In this document: one piece after another, positions 53,495-63,949 of the stretch
Layout: every line of letters starts with the position of its first letter
Numbering within the stretch: position 1 is the stretch's first letter
Assembly (NCBI RefSeq): GCF_000019165.1
Contig: NC_010337.2
Location: forward strand, 2,719,501 to 2,783,500
Length of the DNA stretch: 64,000 nucleotides
Direction of reading: 5' to 3'
Origin: Heliomicrobium modesticaldum Ice1
GTDB taxonomy: Bacteria > Bacillota > Desulfitobacteriia > Heliobacteriales > Heliobacteriaceae
Translations under genes and position numbers: made by a program
The notes under the pieces: model-generated
The model's input: only the letters and a program-made list of their open reading frames with translations
What the model was told of the DNA's origin: nothing
Databases searched by the model: none

Positions 53495-54547
53495 TCATTT
53501 TCCTTTTTGGCGAAAGTCACCTTTTTCGAACCGGTTGAGCAGATCCCGTAGCCCAGCTGTCCAGGCGTTGCCGAAAACCTCTGTCGGCGCGGCGGCGATG
53601 ACGGCTTCTGCCGGCCTGCCCATCGGGTAATAGGGCGATTCGGGCATGTGGATCTGAAAAATTGACGCGCCCAGGAACCAGGGTTGATGCCAGAATACCC
53701 GAAAAAAGGCGGCAAAACAATCCCGCTGCTCTTGCAGGTTTTCTTTTTCTGACGGAATAGCGCTCCAGGGCATACGGTTCGTGCCGGCGCGGTCCACATA
53801 GCCCACTTCCCCAAAAAAGATCGGTTTTCGCCATTGTTGATGCAGTTCTTTCACCTGTTCAACGATAGGTTGCCGGCGCATATAGCGGGTTGAGCGGCGC
53901 CAGGCGTCGATCAGTTCCTTCTCGGACGGCCCCTCCCGGTTCGTCAGTTCAAAGTAGGCGGAGATAGAGATAAAGTCCAGCTTGCCGAAGAGCGGGTTTT
54001 GCAGCTTTCTCCGATAGTCCAAGAAGGAGACGGGATTGGCCCAGGAGGTGTACCACCACTGGGTGCGGTAGGTGATGCGTCCCCGGTAGAGCTTGCGGAT
54101 ATCTTCAATCAGCGCAATCCATTGCTCGGGATAAGGCTCCAGGCGGATGATACCGTCAGAGATGACGAGCGTGTCGATCCCTTCCTGGTGGGCAAAGTAG
54201 GCCGCCTGGAGGCAGATCTTGCCCCATTGCTCAAACCAGGCGTTCACATCGCCGGGATCCCAAGCGGTCTCAGCCAGGCCGCCAGCCCGGACCCAGGGAA
54301 AAGGCTCCAGAAAGGCGGCCAGCCCGGCCTGGCGGATCTCTTCCATGGCCTTTGCGGCTTGGTGAAAGGCCTGCGGGTGCAGGGACATCTCCGCCGACCG
54401 GGGATCGGGCACATCGACCCGGAGGGGCACGTTAAGCCTGTTGAGCTTCAATCGGCGGGCATTTTCCAGCGGAAGACTGATATCGTCCATCCGGTCAGGC
54501 AGCAGGTTCCCCGATTTAATTTTTTTTGTCACACCCAACGGCCCCAC
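53495..54547 (-). CDS. GH113-like TIM-barrel protein lacking the usual acid/base residue
   Basis: 350 aa, GTG start (another GTG lies 5 codons in). Residues resemble the GH113 mannanase barrel: FLEPFPWVRAGG, FEQWGKICLQAAYFA, DFISISAYFELTNREGPSEKELIDAW and IFFGEVGYVDRAG, whose Glu matches the nucleophile. At the acid/base position, normally GTEL, this protein reads ISDGI, so it may be inactive or use another residue. No signal peptide. Possibly a carbohydrate-binding or regulatory role. Confidence 0.65.
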   Translation of the reverse strand: MGPLGVTKKIKSGNLLPDRMDDISLPLENARRLKLNRLNVPLRVDVPDPRSAEMSLHPQAFHQAAKAMEEIRQAGLAAFLEPFPWVRAGGLAETAWDPGDVNAWFEQWGKICLQAAYFAHQEGIDTLVISDGIIRLEPYPEQWIALIEDIRKLYRGRITYRTQWWYTSWANPVSFLDYRRKLQNPLFGKLDFISISAYFELTNREGPSEKELIDAWRRSTRYMRRQPIVEQVKELHQQWRKPIFFGEVGYVDRAGTNRMPWSAIPSEKENLQEQRDCFAAFFRVFWHQPWFLGASIFQIHMPESPYYPMGRPAEAVIAAAPTEVFGNAWTAGLRDLLNRFEKGDFRQKGK

Positions 54548-54711
54548 TCCCCCGCCGCCGCAGCGGCTGTTTTTCTTTCGATATCTCTCTTTCCATTTCT
54601 ATTCAAGCGAAACAAGGTCCACCCTATCCTGAGTGGGCGCAGTATGATATTCTCTTGGTAAATACCGTTTCGGACAGCCTGATCCGCTGTCCCGCAGAAA
54701 GGAGAGCAGCC

Positions 54712-54891
54712 ATGGCAAATCAAAAAAAAGCCCGGCCGCAAAATGAGCCGGAAAAAGGCAGCTTTTTGACAATGATTCCAGGCTTTCGTTCTCAAACCCC
54801 CTGGAAGATGGGCGCGGCAGGCGCCTTTTATCTGACGATAGTCCTCTACATCCTTCTTTTGACGGGAATCATCCCCAACCCGCCGCGGTAA
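54712..54891 (+). CDS. 59-aa single-span membrane peptide
   Basis: ATG behind AAAGGAGAG. A basic N-terminal half (ANQKKARPQNEPEKGS) and a helix at about 37-55 (AAGAFYLTIVLYILLLTGII). It ends in NPPR. No family recognised; its stop is 9 nt from the convergent amidase gene. Confidence 0.55.
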   Translation: MANQKKARPQNEPEKGSFLTMIPGFRSQTPWKMGAAGAFYLTIVLYILLLTGIIPNPPR

Positions 54892-54900
54892 CGGAAGAGG

Positions 54901-55752
54901 CTATCCGTCTATGGTGATCCCCGCTGCCTTGACCTTGGCCAGGAGATAGTTGATGGCGCGATCGATCAGCAAGACCGCCTCTTCTCTCGTCAGCGGGTCA
55001 GCGGGGCGGAAAGAGCCTTCGCCGTCGCCCTGGATGAGGCCGCGCTCAAGGGCTCTGGTGATGGCTGCCGCCGTCGGACGATCTGCGGCCACATCCGTAA
55101 AAGGTCCTGGAGCCGACATCAACGTCCCCCCTCCGGAACCGGGTGCTTCACTCGGCAGTTCTTCCCCAAGCGGCGCTTCGTTCCCCCCATCGACAGGATC
55201 GCCGATCCCGAGAAAGGCGCCGATCCCCCGGGCGATGGCTTCAGCCGCCTTGGCTTGAAAAAGCGGCGAACGGAGCAACGATTCTTCGACCCTGTTGGTG
55301 ATAAAGGCCAGTTCGATCAAGACAGCCGGCATGACGGTTTGGCGCAGGACATAGAAGTTGGCTTCCTTCACACCGCGATCGCGCAATCCCAAGGCGGGGA
55401 CCAAAAAACGAGCGATCGTCCTCGCCAGTTGCTCCCCTTTGCCGCCAAACTTGTAACAGTAGACCTCTGTACCATTGGCCGCCGCGTTGTCAGCGGCGTT
55501 GCAGTGGATGCTGACAAAATAATCGGCTCTGGCGCCGTTGGCGACGGTCGCCCGATTCTGCAGATCGGTGTTCACATCTGTGCCTGGCGATGTATCGCCA
55601 TCCCTCGTCAACACCGCCTGAACCGACGGCGACAGCAGATTAGCCACCCTTTTCGCCACCGCCAGATTGACATCAGCCTCCCGCAAGCCTGTCGGTCCCA
55701 GCGCGCCTGGATCGAACCCGCCATGGCCGGGGTCGATGATCACCTTCACCAA
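54901..55752 (-). CDS. N-acetylmuramoyl-L-alanine amidase (Amidase_3) with one SLH domain
   Basis: 283 aa, TTG start (GTG next codon) with GGGGGAG upstream. Amidase_3 at 3-175 keeps the zinc ligands: VIIDPGHGGFDPG, Glu in GLREADVNLAVAK, SIHCNAADN and the catalytic Glu in LIELAFITN. A linker of Gly/Pro/Glu leads to a single S-layer homology domain (FTDVAADRPTAAAITRALERGL). No signal peptide. Family members with this layout act on spore or wall peptidoglycan, and lack of a signal suggests release at mother-cell lysis. Confidence 0.88.
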   Translation of the reverse strand: MVKVIIDPGHGGFDPGALGPTGLREADVNLAVAKRVANLLSPSVQAVLTRDGDTSPGTDVNTDLQNRATVANGARADYFVSIHCNAADNAAANGTEVYCYKFGGKGEQLARTIARFLVPALGLRDRGVKEANFYVLRQTVMPAVLIELAFITNRVEESLLRSPLFQAKAAEAIARGIGAFLGIGDPVDGGNEAPLGEELPSEAPGSGGGTLMSAPGPFTDVAADRPTAAAITRALERGLIQGDGEGSFRPADPLTREEAVLLIDRAINYLLAKVKAAGITIDG

Positions 55753-55867
55753 GGACGACTCCCCCTTTCTCCGTCCCTGGTCTTCATCTTATGCAGCTTT
55801 TGTTCACAGGGGACTCTCAGCGATCGCTCTCCGAAGAAATCACCGTAACAGGTGATTTTTTTAGTGT

Positions 55868-55969
55868 CTATATGCCGGAGAGCATCCACCCCATGATCAG
55901 ATTCACGGCGCCGTAGAGAAGGATCAGGTATCCGAGGCCCCCGGCGATCCACAGCCACTTCACAGGCAT
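55868..55969 (-). CDS. 33-aa membrane peptide
   Basis: ATG 10 nt behind AGGAG; sequence MPVKWLWIAGGLGYLILLYG continues AVNLIMGWMLSGI, one membrane helix. Lies in the gap between rnhA and the amidase gene. Weakly supported but with a typical site and composition. Confidence 0.45.
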   Translation of the reverse strand: MPVKWLWIAGGLGYLILLYGAVNLIMGWMLSGI

Positions 55970-56028
55970 CTGACTCACGCTCCTGGGCTCCCTTTGCCGC
56001 CAGTTTACCCAGAAAGGGATAAGCTTTA

Positions 56029-56502
56029 TCAGCAGCGCCCATCTAAGGGCAAATCCGGCCGGGCAGCGGCGGCGGTGGCCAACTTGTCGCAGCGCTCGTT
56101 CTCCGGGTTTCCGGCATGTCCTTTCACCCAGCGGAACTCGACTTGATGGCGTTCCAACAGCTGGAGCAGCCGCTCCCAGAGGTCAACGTTCAAGGCCGGG
56201 TCCTTTTTGTTGCGCATCCACCCATTGGCCTTCCAACGCCTAGCCCAGCCCTGGGTGACGGCGTCGACGAGATAACGCGAATCACTGTACAAGACGACCT
56301 GGCAGGGTTCCTTCAATGCTTCCAAGGCCTTGATGGCCGCCAGCATCTCCATGCGGTTGTTGGTGGTGTCCCGAAAGCCTTCGGACAGCTCTTTGCGATG
56401 CTCGCCATAGATCAGCACGGCACCGTAGCCGCCCGGTCCCGGATTGCCGAGACAAGCGCCGTCGGTGTAGATGGTCACTTCTTTTCGCTTCGCTTGTGTC
56501 AT
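56029..56502 (-). CDS. rnhA: Ribonuclease HI
   Basis: 157 aa from ATG 56502, which overlaps the PPK2 stop (ATGA); an ATG five codons earlier is possible. Catalytic motif [20 protein letters not shown], Glu in [15 protein letters not shown], Asp in [11 protein letters not shown] and [15 protein letters not shown]. It removes RNA from RNA/DNA hybrids. Confidence 0.95.
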   Translation of the reverse strand: MTQAKRKEVTIYTDGACLGNPGPGGYGAVLIYGEHRKELSEGFRDTTNNRMEMLAAIKALEALKEPCQVVLYSDSRYLVDAVTQGWARRWKANGWMRNKKDPALNVDLWERLLQLLERHQVEFRWVKGHAGNPENERCDKLATAAAARPDLPLDGRC

Positions 56503-57251
56503 GGCTGTCGATGACATCCTGTGGCGATACACTCCTTGCCCTGGCGGAAGACCCGCTTGTAATGATCGAGGATGATCTCCATGGTCCGAATGCGGGCCCA
56601 CTTCTTCTGCTCCCCTGAGATGAGGTGCCAGGGGGCTAAGGCCGTATGGGTCTTTTCCAGCATCTCTTCTATGGCTTCCTCATATTCCTCCCACTTGTCC
56701 CGGTTGCGCCAGTCCTCCTTGGTGATCTTCCAGCGCTTGTAGGGGTTGGTCTCGCGGTCGCGGAAACGGCGAAGTTGCTCCTCCGGGGAAATGTGCAGGA
56801 AAAACTTGATCAACAGCGTCCCGTCGCTGACAAGCATCTTTTCAAACTCGTTGATCTCGCCGTAGGCGCGCTTCCAAGCCTCTTTCGAGCAGAGCTTCTC
56901 CACCCGTTCCACCATCACCCTGCCATACCAACTGCGATCAAAGATCCCCATCTCGCCGGTTTTGGGCAGGCGAAGCCAGAAGCGGCGCAGGTAGTGATGG
57001 CGCATCTCCTCCGGGCTCGGGGCGCCGATAGGATGAACATGGTAGGTCCGGGGATCCATCTGTTCGGTAATGCGCCGGATGACGCCGCCCTTGCCCGCGG
57101 CGTCCCATCCCTCGAAGACGAGGAGAACGGGCACCTTTTCCTCGATCATGCGAAACTGGTATTTTAGCAAGTCCAACTGCAGTTTGCGCAGCCGTTCCTC
57201 ATACTCCCGCTCAGGGATGCGGGCTTTCAAGTCCACATCAGCAAGGCGCAC
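56499..57251 (-). CDS. Polyphosphate kinase 2 (PPK2)
   Basis: 250 aa from GTG 57251, 6 nt behind GGAGGAGGGG; a TTG at 57269 sits on that site and is unlikely. Walker [12 protein letters not shown], the lid/Walker B segment [16 protein letters not shown] and [21 protein letters not shown] place it in PPK2. It uses polyphosphate to phosphorylate nucleotides or the reverse. Class I or III cannot be told. Coupled to rnhA by overlap. Confidence 0.93.
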   Translation of the reverse strand: MRLADVDLKARIPEREYEERLRKLQLDLLKYQFRMIEEKVPVLLVFEGWDAAGKGGVIRRITEQMDPRTYHVHPIGAPSPEEMRHHYLRRFWLRLPKTGEMGIFDRSWYGRVMVERVEKLCSKEAWKRAYGEINEFEKMLVSDGTLLIKFFLHISPEEQLRRFRDRETNPYKRWKITKEDWRNRDKWEEYEEAIEEMLEKTHTALAPWHLISGEQKKWARIRTMEIILDHYKRVFRQGKECIATGCHRQP

Positions 57252-57402
57252 AGACGCCCCCTCCTCCAAAACTTTCCTCTTTCATTCAGTATACCATGAA
57301 CTGGCCTGACTGCGAACTGCCCCGTAAAAAGGGTGAAGGAAGGTCGCGCGCAAAAAACAGTTATGACCTGTCAAGTCGCAGGCGATGCACTTTTTCAGTA
57401 AA

Positions 57403-57433
57403 AAGAAAAAGCCGGCTCTCCGAAGACGCCGGT
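57403..57433 (-). terminator. Weak terminator after the 61-aa gene
   Basis: CCGGC / GCCGG stem followed on the minus strand by TTTTTCTTTT. Confidence 0.4.
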
Positions 57434-57457
57434 CCGTTGGTTCTGTCTCTATGCTAT

Positions 57458-57643
57458 TCAGCGGGTCGATGAACATTCGATGCCGACGCGTTTGCGCTCG
57501 TTGTCGCAGAGGGCCGTCACGACAGGCCGGAGCAACTGCAATCCTTCGACGATCTTGCGTTCTGTCAGTTGGTTGTATTTTTTCTCCGCATAGGAGTAAG
57601 CCGCCGCCCCGGAAAGCAATGTCACAACAAGCTTGCCTATCAT
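57458..57643 (-). CDS. 61-aa hypothetical protein
   Basis: ATG behind GAGGTGGAG. N-terminal hydrophobic stretch IGKLVVTLLSGAAAYSYAE, then a charged helix (KKYNQLTERKIVEGLQLL) and a Cys-containing end. No family recognised. Confidence 0.55.
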   Translation of the reverse strand: MIGKLVVTLLSGAAAYSYAEKKYNQLTERKIVEGLQLLRPVVTALCDNERKRVGIECSSTR

Positions 57644-57797
57644 CTATCTCCACCTCGATTCAACAGGGGCTTACCTTTATTTTATGTGTTTGTGAAAGCA
57701 ATTTCAATTTAGACAGACCATGAACATTTCTTCTACAAAACGCCTCCCTTGCCTGTTGCGGCGCACTGAACTAACTCGAACAGGGCACCGTGAACAG

Positions 57798-57827
57798 AAA
57801 AGCGGAAGGTCGCCCCTTCCGCTTTTT
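57798..57827 (-). terminator. Terminator after htrA
   Basis: AAAAGCGGAAGG / CCTTCCGCTTTT stem, T-tracts on both strands, about 45 nt after the htrA stop. Confidence 0.8.
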
Positions 57828-57871
57828 CGCTATCTCTTTTTATTCCATTTAAGGACGCCGATCCTGTCGGG

Positions 57872-58918
<1,047 letters not shown>

Positions 58919-59009
58919 GTCTAACTCCTCTCCTTCTTTCTTTTTTCGTCAAAATTATAATACTGATGGGAGATTGCTTCAAGAACATGGCCTTGCTGTA
59001 GAATCATTT

Positions 59010-59031
59010 GTAAAATAAAAGTAAAATAAAA
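59010..59031 (+). repeat. Two tandem GTAAAATAAAA repeats before the response regulator
   Basis: Two perfect 11-bp direct copies in the htrA-regulator gap. OmpR-type regulators bind direct repeats with about one helical turn spacing, so this may be an autoregulatory site. Confidence 0.45.
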
Positions 59032-59051
59032 GACAGAGGAGGTGTAACCTG

Positions 59052-59774
59052 GTGAACAAGGCTGCTACCGTGTTGTTAGTGGAAGATGAAGAAAAAATCC
59101 GGCGCATGTTGCGCCTGTTTCTTGAACAGGAGGCCTTTGGCGTCGTCGAGGCGGAAGAATGCCGACCGGCCTTGGAGATCCTGCGACAAGGGCAGGTCGA
59201 CCTGGTCATCCTCGATGTGATGATGCCGGGCCTCGACGGGTGGACTACCTGCCGCAAGATCCGCGAGTTTTCGGAGGTGCCCATCCTGTTCCTGACAGCC
59301 CGGGGAGAGGAATCGGACCGTGTCCTGGGCTTTGAATTGGGCGCCGATGACTATGTGATCAAGCCCTTCAGCCCCCGAGAACTCGTCCTGCGCGTCAAAG
59401 CCCTGCTTCGCCGGCGTTCATCGACGCCGCCACAGAGGGACAAGGCCCAGGAGATGACGCCGGAGAAGGGTCTTCATTTTCCCGAACTCAGCCTCTATCC
59501 GGAGGGCCGCAAAGCGGTGGTCAAGGGCGAAACGCTCTCCCTCTCGCCGTTGGAGTATGACCTGTTGCTGTACCTGGCCCAGAACGCTGGCAGGGTTTTA
59601 AGCCGGGATTTGCTCCTCGACCGGGTCTGGGGCTATGAATTTGCCGGCGACAGTCGGACAGTGGATACCCATGTTCGCCGGCTGCGGGAAAAGCTCTCCC
59701 GTATCTCTCCCGCTGTAGCGAGCTATGTGGGCACCGTTCGCGGCAGCGGCTATAAATTCGAGGTGAATCCATGA
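59052..59774 (+). CDS. OmpR/PhoB-type response regulator
   Basis: 240 aa, GTG start behind GAGGAGG. Receiver with acidic pair EDEE, phospho-accepting Asp in VILDVMMPGLDGW, Thr in FLTARGEES and Lys in VIKPFSPREL. Winged-helix domain with SLSPLEYDLLLYLAQNAGRVLSR and VDTHVRRLREKL. Overlaps its kinase by 4 nt. Confidence 0.94.
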   Translation: MNKAATVLLVEDEEKIRRMLRLFLEQEAFGVVEAEECRPALEILRQGQVDLVILDVMMPGLDGWTTCRKIREFSEVPILFLTARGEESDRVLGFELGADDYVIKPFSPRELVLRVKALLRRRSSTPPQRDKAQEMTPEKGLHFPELSLYPEGRKAVVKGETLSLSPLEYDLLLYLAQNAGRVLSRDLLLDRVWGYEFAGDSRTVDTHVRRLREKLSRISPAVASYVGTVRGSGYKFEVNP

Positions 59775-61447
59775 AGATCACCCGCAGCATCGTCGGTAAG
59801 TTCTGGCTCACGCTGGTCGGCTTTTCGCTTGTCCTTCTGCTGGTCGTGGCGTGGCTCTTTTCCGCTTTTTTCGCCGATTACTATATCCACAGGGAAACGG
59901 ACGAACTGGTCGCCCAGGCCAGTCTTATCGCTATGGAGGAAGATCCGGCGACAGCGAAACGGCTGGCCGTCGCCATCGCCACTGATTCAGACGCTTTGAT
60001 CCTGCTCTGTGATCGCGAAGGGAATGTGACCAACATGCTGAGCCCCTATGGAGGACCGCCATGGCTGTCGGCCTCCCCGCCGGGCGCTGCGACCCAACCG
60101 TCTCCGCGAGGAGGCCCCCGTTTTCGCTGGGGCGCTTGGCGGACGGGCAGCGGTTACGGTTCCGGCGAGGAGGCTTGTCCCCCTTTCGCAGAAGGAGACG
60201 AAAGCGCCTCAAAGGTCACAGATTCAGGAAAGGCCGGCACTCCCACCTTGACCCGGATAGAACTGACACCGCAAGAAAAGGAGCGTTTGCTGGGCGGAGA
60301 AATCATCACCCGCCAGGCCCCTCTTTTTGCTTCCGGCGCCGCCAACGGGATCTCTGCCAGAGGCACCGCCAGCATCCCCGCCCTTTTCGTCGCTGTTCCG
60401 CACCGGGCGGGAGACAAGGTGGACAAGGTCGTCTTTGCCGTCCGGGCATTGCAGCCCATCCGCGATGCCATCGCGACCGCCCGCACCTGGGTCTTCGGCG
60501 CCGGCGCCTTGACCCTGCTGCTCTCAGCGCTCGTCGCCTATTTGCTCTCAAAGAAAGTCGCCCGCCCGCTGACAGCGCTACATGCGGCAGCGGAGCAGAT
60601 GCGACGCCGCGAATTTAACCACCGAGCGCCGGTGGAGGGCGATGACGAGATCGGTCGTTTGGGCGAGACGCTGAACTCTCTGTCGAGCGAGCTCTCGATC
60701 AGCCTGCGCCAGTTGGAAGACAAGAACGACCAGTTGGCCCGGGGGATGCAGAGCATGCGCGATCTGGCAGCCAACGTCTCCCATGACCTGCGCACCCCCC
60801 TGTTTCTGATCCAAGGCTACGCCGAGGCGTTACGAGACGACATGGCGAAAACACCGGATGATCGCCGCCAAATGGCCGAGATCATCCTCGAAGAAACAGA
60901 CCGGATGCAGCGGCTCGTCCAGGATATGCTGCAACTGGCCCAACTGGAATCAGGCTACTTCGAGTTGAAGCGAGAAGCCGTGGACCCGGAGGCGTTGATC
61001 TATGGCGTGGCCCGTAAGCTTTCTGGCGCAGCCGATGAGCGGCAGATCCGCCTGATCTGCCTCGCCTATCCGGGCGATGCTGCTCTCCCCGCGATCCACG
61101 CCGATCCGGACCGGTTGACCCAGGCCTTGATCAACCTTGTCGATAACGCCCTGCGCCACACGCCAGCCGGCGGCGAAGTCGTTTTGGGGTTAACCGCGCA
61201 GGCGCAGTCAGTGCGCTTCTCCGTCGATGACAGCGGTCCTGGTCTGGCTGAAGCGGATCTGGACCGCATCTGGGAGCGTTTTTACCGAGGAGAAAAGTCG
61301 CGCAGCCGCAAGACACCCGGCACCGGTCTCGGACTGTCCATCGTCAAAGCGATCGTGGAAAGCCACGGCGGCAGCGTTGGCGCCGAAAACCGAACAGGCG
61401 GCGGGGCCTCTTTCTTTTTCACGATTCCCATAAAGCCCGCCCCGTGA
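59771..61447 (+). CDS. Sensor histidine kinase
   Basis: 558 aa. TM1 at about 12-34, an extracytoplasmic region to about 230 with a Gly/Pro-rich loop, TM2 near 235-258, HAMP (KKVARPLTALHAAAEQMR), HisKA with NVSHDLRTPLFLIQGYAEAL, ATPase with LINLVDNALRHTP, DDSGPGL and [18 protein letters not shown]. It phosphorylates the overlapping OmpR-type regulator. The signal is unknown. Confidence 0.93.
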   Translation: MKITRSIVGKFWLTLVGFSLVLLLVVAWLFSAFFADYYIHRETDELVAQASLIAMEEDPATAKRLAVAIATDSDALILLCDREGNVTNMLSPYGGPPWLSASPPGAATQPSPRGGPRFRWGAWRTGSGYGSGEEACPPFAEGDESASKVTDSGKAGTPTLTRIELTPQEKERLLGGEIITRQAPLFASGAANGISARGTASIPALFVAVPHRAGDKVDKVVFAVRALQPIRDAIATARTWVFGAGALTLLLSALVAYLLSKKVARPLTALHAAAEQMRRREFNHRAPVEGDDEIGRLGETLNSLSSELSISLRQLEDKNDQLARGMQSMRDLAANVSHDLRTPLFLIQGYAEALRDDMAKTPDDRRQMAEIILEETDRMQRLVQDMLQLAQLESGYFELKREAVDPEALIYGVARKLSGAADERQIRLICLAYPGDAALPAIHADPDRLTQALINLVDNALRHTPAGGEVVLGLTAQAQSVRFSVDDSGPGLAEADLDRIWERFYRGEKSRSRKTPGTGLGLSIVKAIVESHGGSVGAENRTGGGASFFFTIPIKPAP

Positions 61448-61460
61448 GAAAAGACAAGGC

Positions 61461-62741
61461 TCATGAGAGATACCTCCACCACAGGTAGATATGAGCAAGG
61501 ACGATGCTGATCAGCATCAGCGGGAAAGCCACCTTCATGAAGCGGATGAAGGAAATGGCGATCCCGTTTTTTTCGGCCATCCCGGCGACGATGACGTTGG
61601 CCGAGGCGCCGATGATCGTGCCGTTGCCGCCGATACAGGCCCCCAGGGCGAGGCTCCACCAGAGGGGCATCGTGTCCATGCCGCCCATCTCGCCCATAGC
61701 CTTGATCAGAGGGATCATGGTGGCCACAAAAGGGATGTTGTCGACAAAAGCCGATGCAACGGCTGAGAGCCAGAGGATCAGGACCGCCGTCGGGCCCACA
61801 GCGCCGCCGGTCAGGCGCAAAGCGGTCTCAGCGACCCAGCGGATGACGCCGACGTGTTCCAAGGCACCGACGATAATGAACAGTCCAATGAAGAAAAAGA
61901 GAGTCGGCCACTCGACGGACAGCAGGATATCCTCCGGCTCTTCCCGCGTGATCAGGAGCAAGAAGGCGGCGCCAGCCAGAGCGATGGTGGCCGATTCGAG
62001 GCGGAGCAGGCCATGCAACATGAAACCCAGGATGGTCAGCGCCAACACCAGCGCTGCCTTGCGCAGCAGGGCATGATCTTTGATCGTTTCCGTCTCGTCA
62101 AGGGCCATGATCCGGGCCTTGCTCGCATCGTCAGCCTGCAGTTCTCGCCGGTATATCCACTTGAGGAGCAGCAGGGTGACCCCCATGATGAGAAGGACAA
62201 TAGGGGCCAGATTAAAAACAAAATCATTGAAGCTAAGACCCACAGCGCCACCGATCATGATGTTCGGCGGATCGCCGATCAAGGTGGCCGTCCCGCCGAT
62301 GTTGGCCGCTAAGACCTCGGCGATGAGAAAGGGGACGGGATCCACCTCCAAGGTGTCGGTGATAGAGAGGGTGACGGGAACGATCAGCAGCACTGTCGTC
62401 ACATTGTCCAAGAAAGCCGAGGCAACCGCCGTGACCAGGCAAAGCAGAATCAGGATGCCGGCGGGGCTCCCTTTGGCCCCTTTGGCGGCTTTGACGGCAA
62501 AATACTCGAATACGCCCGTGCGCCGCAGGATGCCGACGATGATCATCATGCCGATCAAGAGGCCCAAGGTGTTGAAATCGACAGCATGGACGGCCTCCTC
62601 CTGAGAGAGGATGCCCAGAAGGAGCATGACGACGGCGCCCAACAGGGCCACCGTCATGCGGTGGATCTTTTCGGAGATGATCAGGCCGTAAGAAAGCAGG
62701 AATATCCCGATGGCCGTCATCACCTGCCATTCATGAGGCAT
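61461..62741 (-). CDS. ArsB/NhaD-type (Ion Transporter superfamily) membrane transporter
   Basis: 426 aa, about eleven membrane helices in two repeats. Each repeat holds a marker: SAFLDNVTTVLLIVPV with ANIGGTATLIGDPPNIMIG, and ASAFVDNIPFVATMIPL with GNGTIIGASANVIVAG. AGGAGGG precedes the ATG. The family exports arsenite, exchanges Na+/H+ or carries organic anions; no ars gene is adjacent. Convergent with the sensor kinase gene (13-nt gap). Confidence 0.85.
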   Translation of the reverse strand: MPHEWQVMTAIGIFLLSYGLIISEKIHRMTVALLGAVVMLLLGILSQEEAVHAVDFNTLGLLIGMMIIVGILRRTGVFEYFAVKAAKGAKGSPAGILILLCLVTAVASAFLDNVTTVLLIVPVTLSITDTLEVDPVPFLIAEVLAANIGGTATLIGDPPNIMIGGAVGLSFNDFVFNLAPIVLLIMGVTLLLLKWIYRRELQADDASKARIMALDETETIKDHALLRKAALVLALTILGFMLHGLLRLESATIALAGAAFLLLITREEPEDILLSVEWPTLFFFIGLFIIVGALEHVGVIRWVAETALRLTGGAVGPTAVLILWLSAVASAFVDNIPFVATMIPLIKAMGEMGGMDTMPLWWSLALGACIGGNGTIIGASANVIVAGMAEKNGIAISFIRFMKVAFPLMLISIVLAHIYLWWRYLS

Positions 62742-62827
62742 GGAAAAGTCCCTCCTACCGGATTGATTTATTCATGTCTGCTCCCCCATAGGCAGGATCT
62801 GCCCGATTGAGGAGAATCGATTCCGGT

Positions 62828-63949
62828 TCATCGCCGAGCAATACCCATATCTTCGAGTAAAAACCGGACTGCCGGGTACCTGCGTTCAGGATCCTTTTCC
62901 AGGCAGCGAAGGATGACTGTCTCCCATTTCTCCGGGAGCGACGGATTCAGCCCCCGAGGCGTGACGGCCACCTGTCCGCTCCGGTGCAACTCTCGCAGCC
63001 GCGACAGATCGCCTGCCGCTTCCAGGGATAAACCGAGTTCCTCAGGTCGCTGAAAGGCGGTGTTGATCACCCTGTCCATCAGCGCATGGATGTTCTCCTC
63101 GCTGTCATCTCCGGTCGTAAAGGGCGGGTAGCCCGTAGCGGCCTCAAACAGGGTGGCGCCGAAGGAGAACAGGTCGGCCCGTTGGTCGTGACGACTGTCG
63201 CCCCAGCCGTTTTGGCAGCGGATCACCTCCGGCGCCGTGTAAGGCGGTGTTCCTAGGTTGCCCAAGGTCTCGATGGGTGTAAAGCCGGGGTTGCGGGGGA
63301 GTTTGTCCGCAAAAACAGTGTTTTCTCGGACAGGCGCTTTGAAGGAGAACTTCTTCGGTTTCGATGCGGCGGGTTCCCCGGCGCTGCCTGCCGGAAAATT
63401 TGTTTTCTGGAAGCATTCCGCTTCATTATACAACTCACGGGAGATGCGCAGCGTGCCCAGATCTGCCAGTCGGATTTTTCCAAAGTCTTCGGTGATCAAG
63501 ATATTGTCCGGCTTGATGTCGCGGTGGATGTATTCCGGTCCGAGACTGTGGATATAGACGAGGGCGTCGCCGACCGCCTGGATCAGCCGGAGCAACTCGG
63601 ACTCGGCGAGCGGGCGGCGTTCTGCAATCCTCCCGTCGTCGTCATAGCGGTAGATGCGCTTTTTGAGGGAACTGTCGAGCAGTTCGACAACGAAGCTAAA
63701 ACGGGTGAAGTCGACGCTGTCGGGGAACCCCTGAATCAGGTTATGGACGCCGCCCAGGTTCATCGTTAAGATGGCCTCGTTCTTGAAACGCTTGCGGGCC
63801 TTTTCCCTGCCCAGCAGGTTGGCTTTCAGCATCTTCATGGCGCCCAGTTGGCCTGTTCTCCGGTGGCGGACCTTCCAGACCTCGGCAAAGCCACCTTCCC
63901 CCAGTTTGAGCAGCCGTTCCCAGTCGCCGCGAAAGTGATCGCCGGCCAT
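62828..63949 (-). CDS. Serine/threonine protein kinase (possibly 5'-truncated by right edge)
   Basis: 373 aa from ATG 63949. Kinase motifs in order: LGEGGFAEVWKV glycine loop, Lys in GAMKMLKAN, catalytic loop IHRDIKPDNILI, DLG in place of DFG (RLADLGTLR), a long activation segment with LGTPPYTAPEV, and RYPAVRFLLEDMG. No membrane or PASTA domain. The frame stays open upstream to the window edge (17 more codons, ending ...QALIWDP) and ATG 63949 lacks a good ribosome site, so the true start may lie outside. Function: signalling, client unknown. Confidence 0.88.
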   Translation of the reverse strand: MAGDHFRGDWERLLKLGEGGFAEVWKVRHRRTGQLGAMKMLKANLLGREKARKRFKNEAILTMNLGGVHNLIQGFPDSVDFTRFSFVVELLDSSLKKRIYRYDDDGRIAERRPLAESELLRLIQAVGDALVYIHSLGPEYIHRDIKPDNILITEDFGKIRLADLGTLRISRELYNEAECFQKTNFPAGSAGEPAASKPKKFSFKAPVRENTVFADKLPRNPGFTPIETLGNLGTPPYTAPEVIRCQNGWGDSRHDQRADLFSFGATLFEAATGYPPFTTGDDSEENIHALMDRVINTAFQRPEELGLSLEAAGDLSRLRELHRSGQVAVTPRGLNPSLPEKWETVILRCLEKDPERRYPAVRFLLEDMGIARR

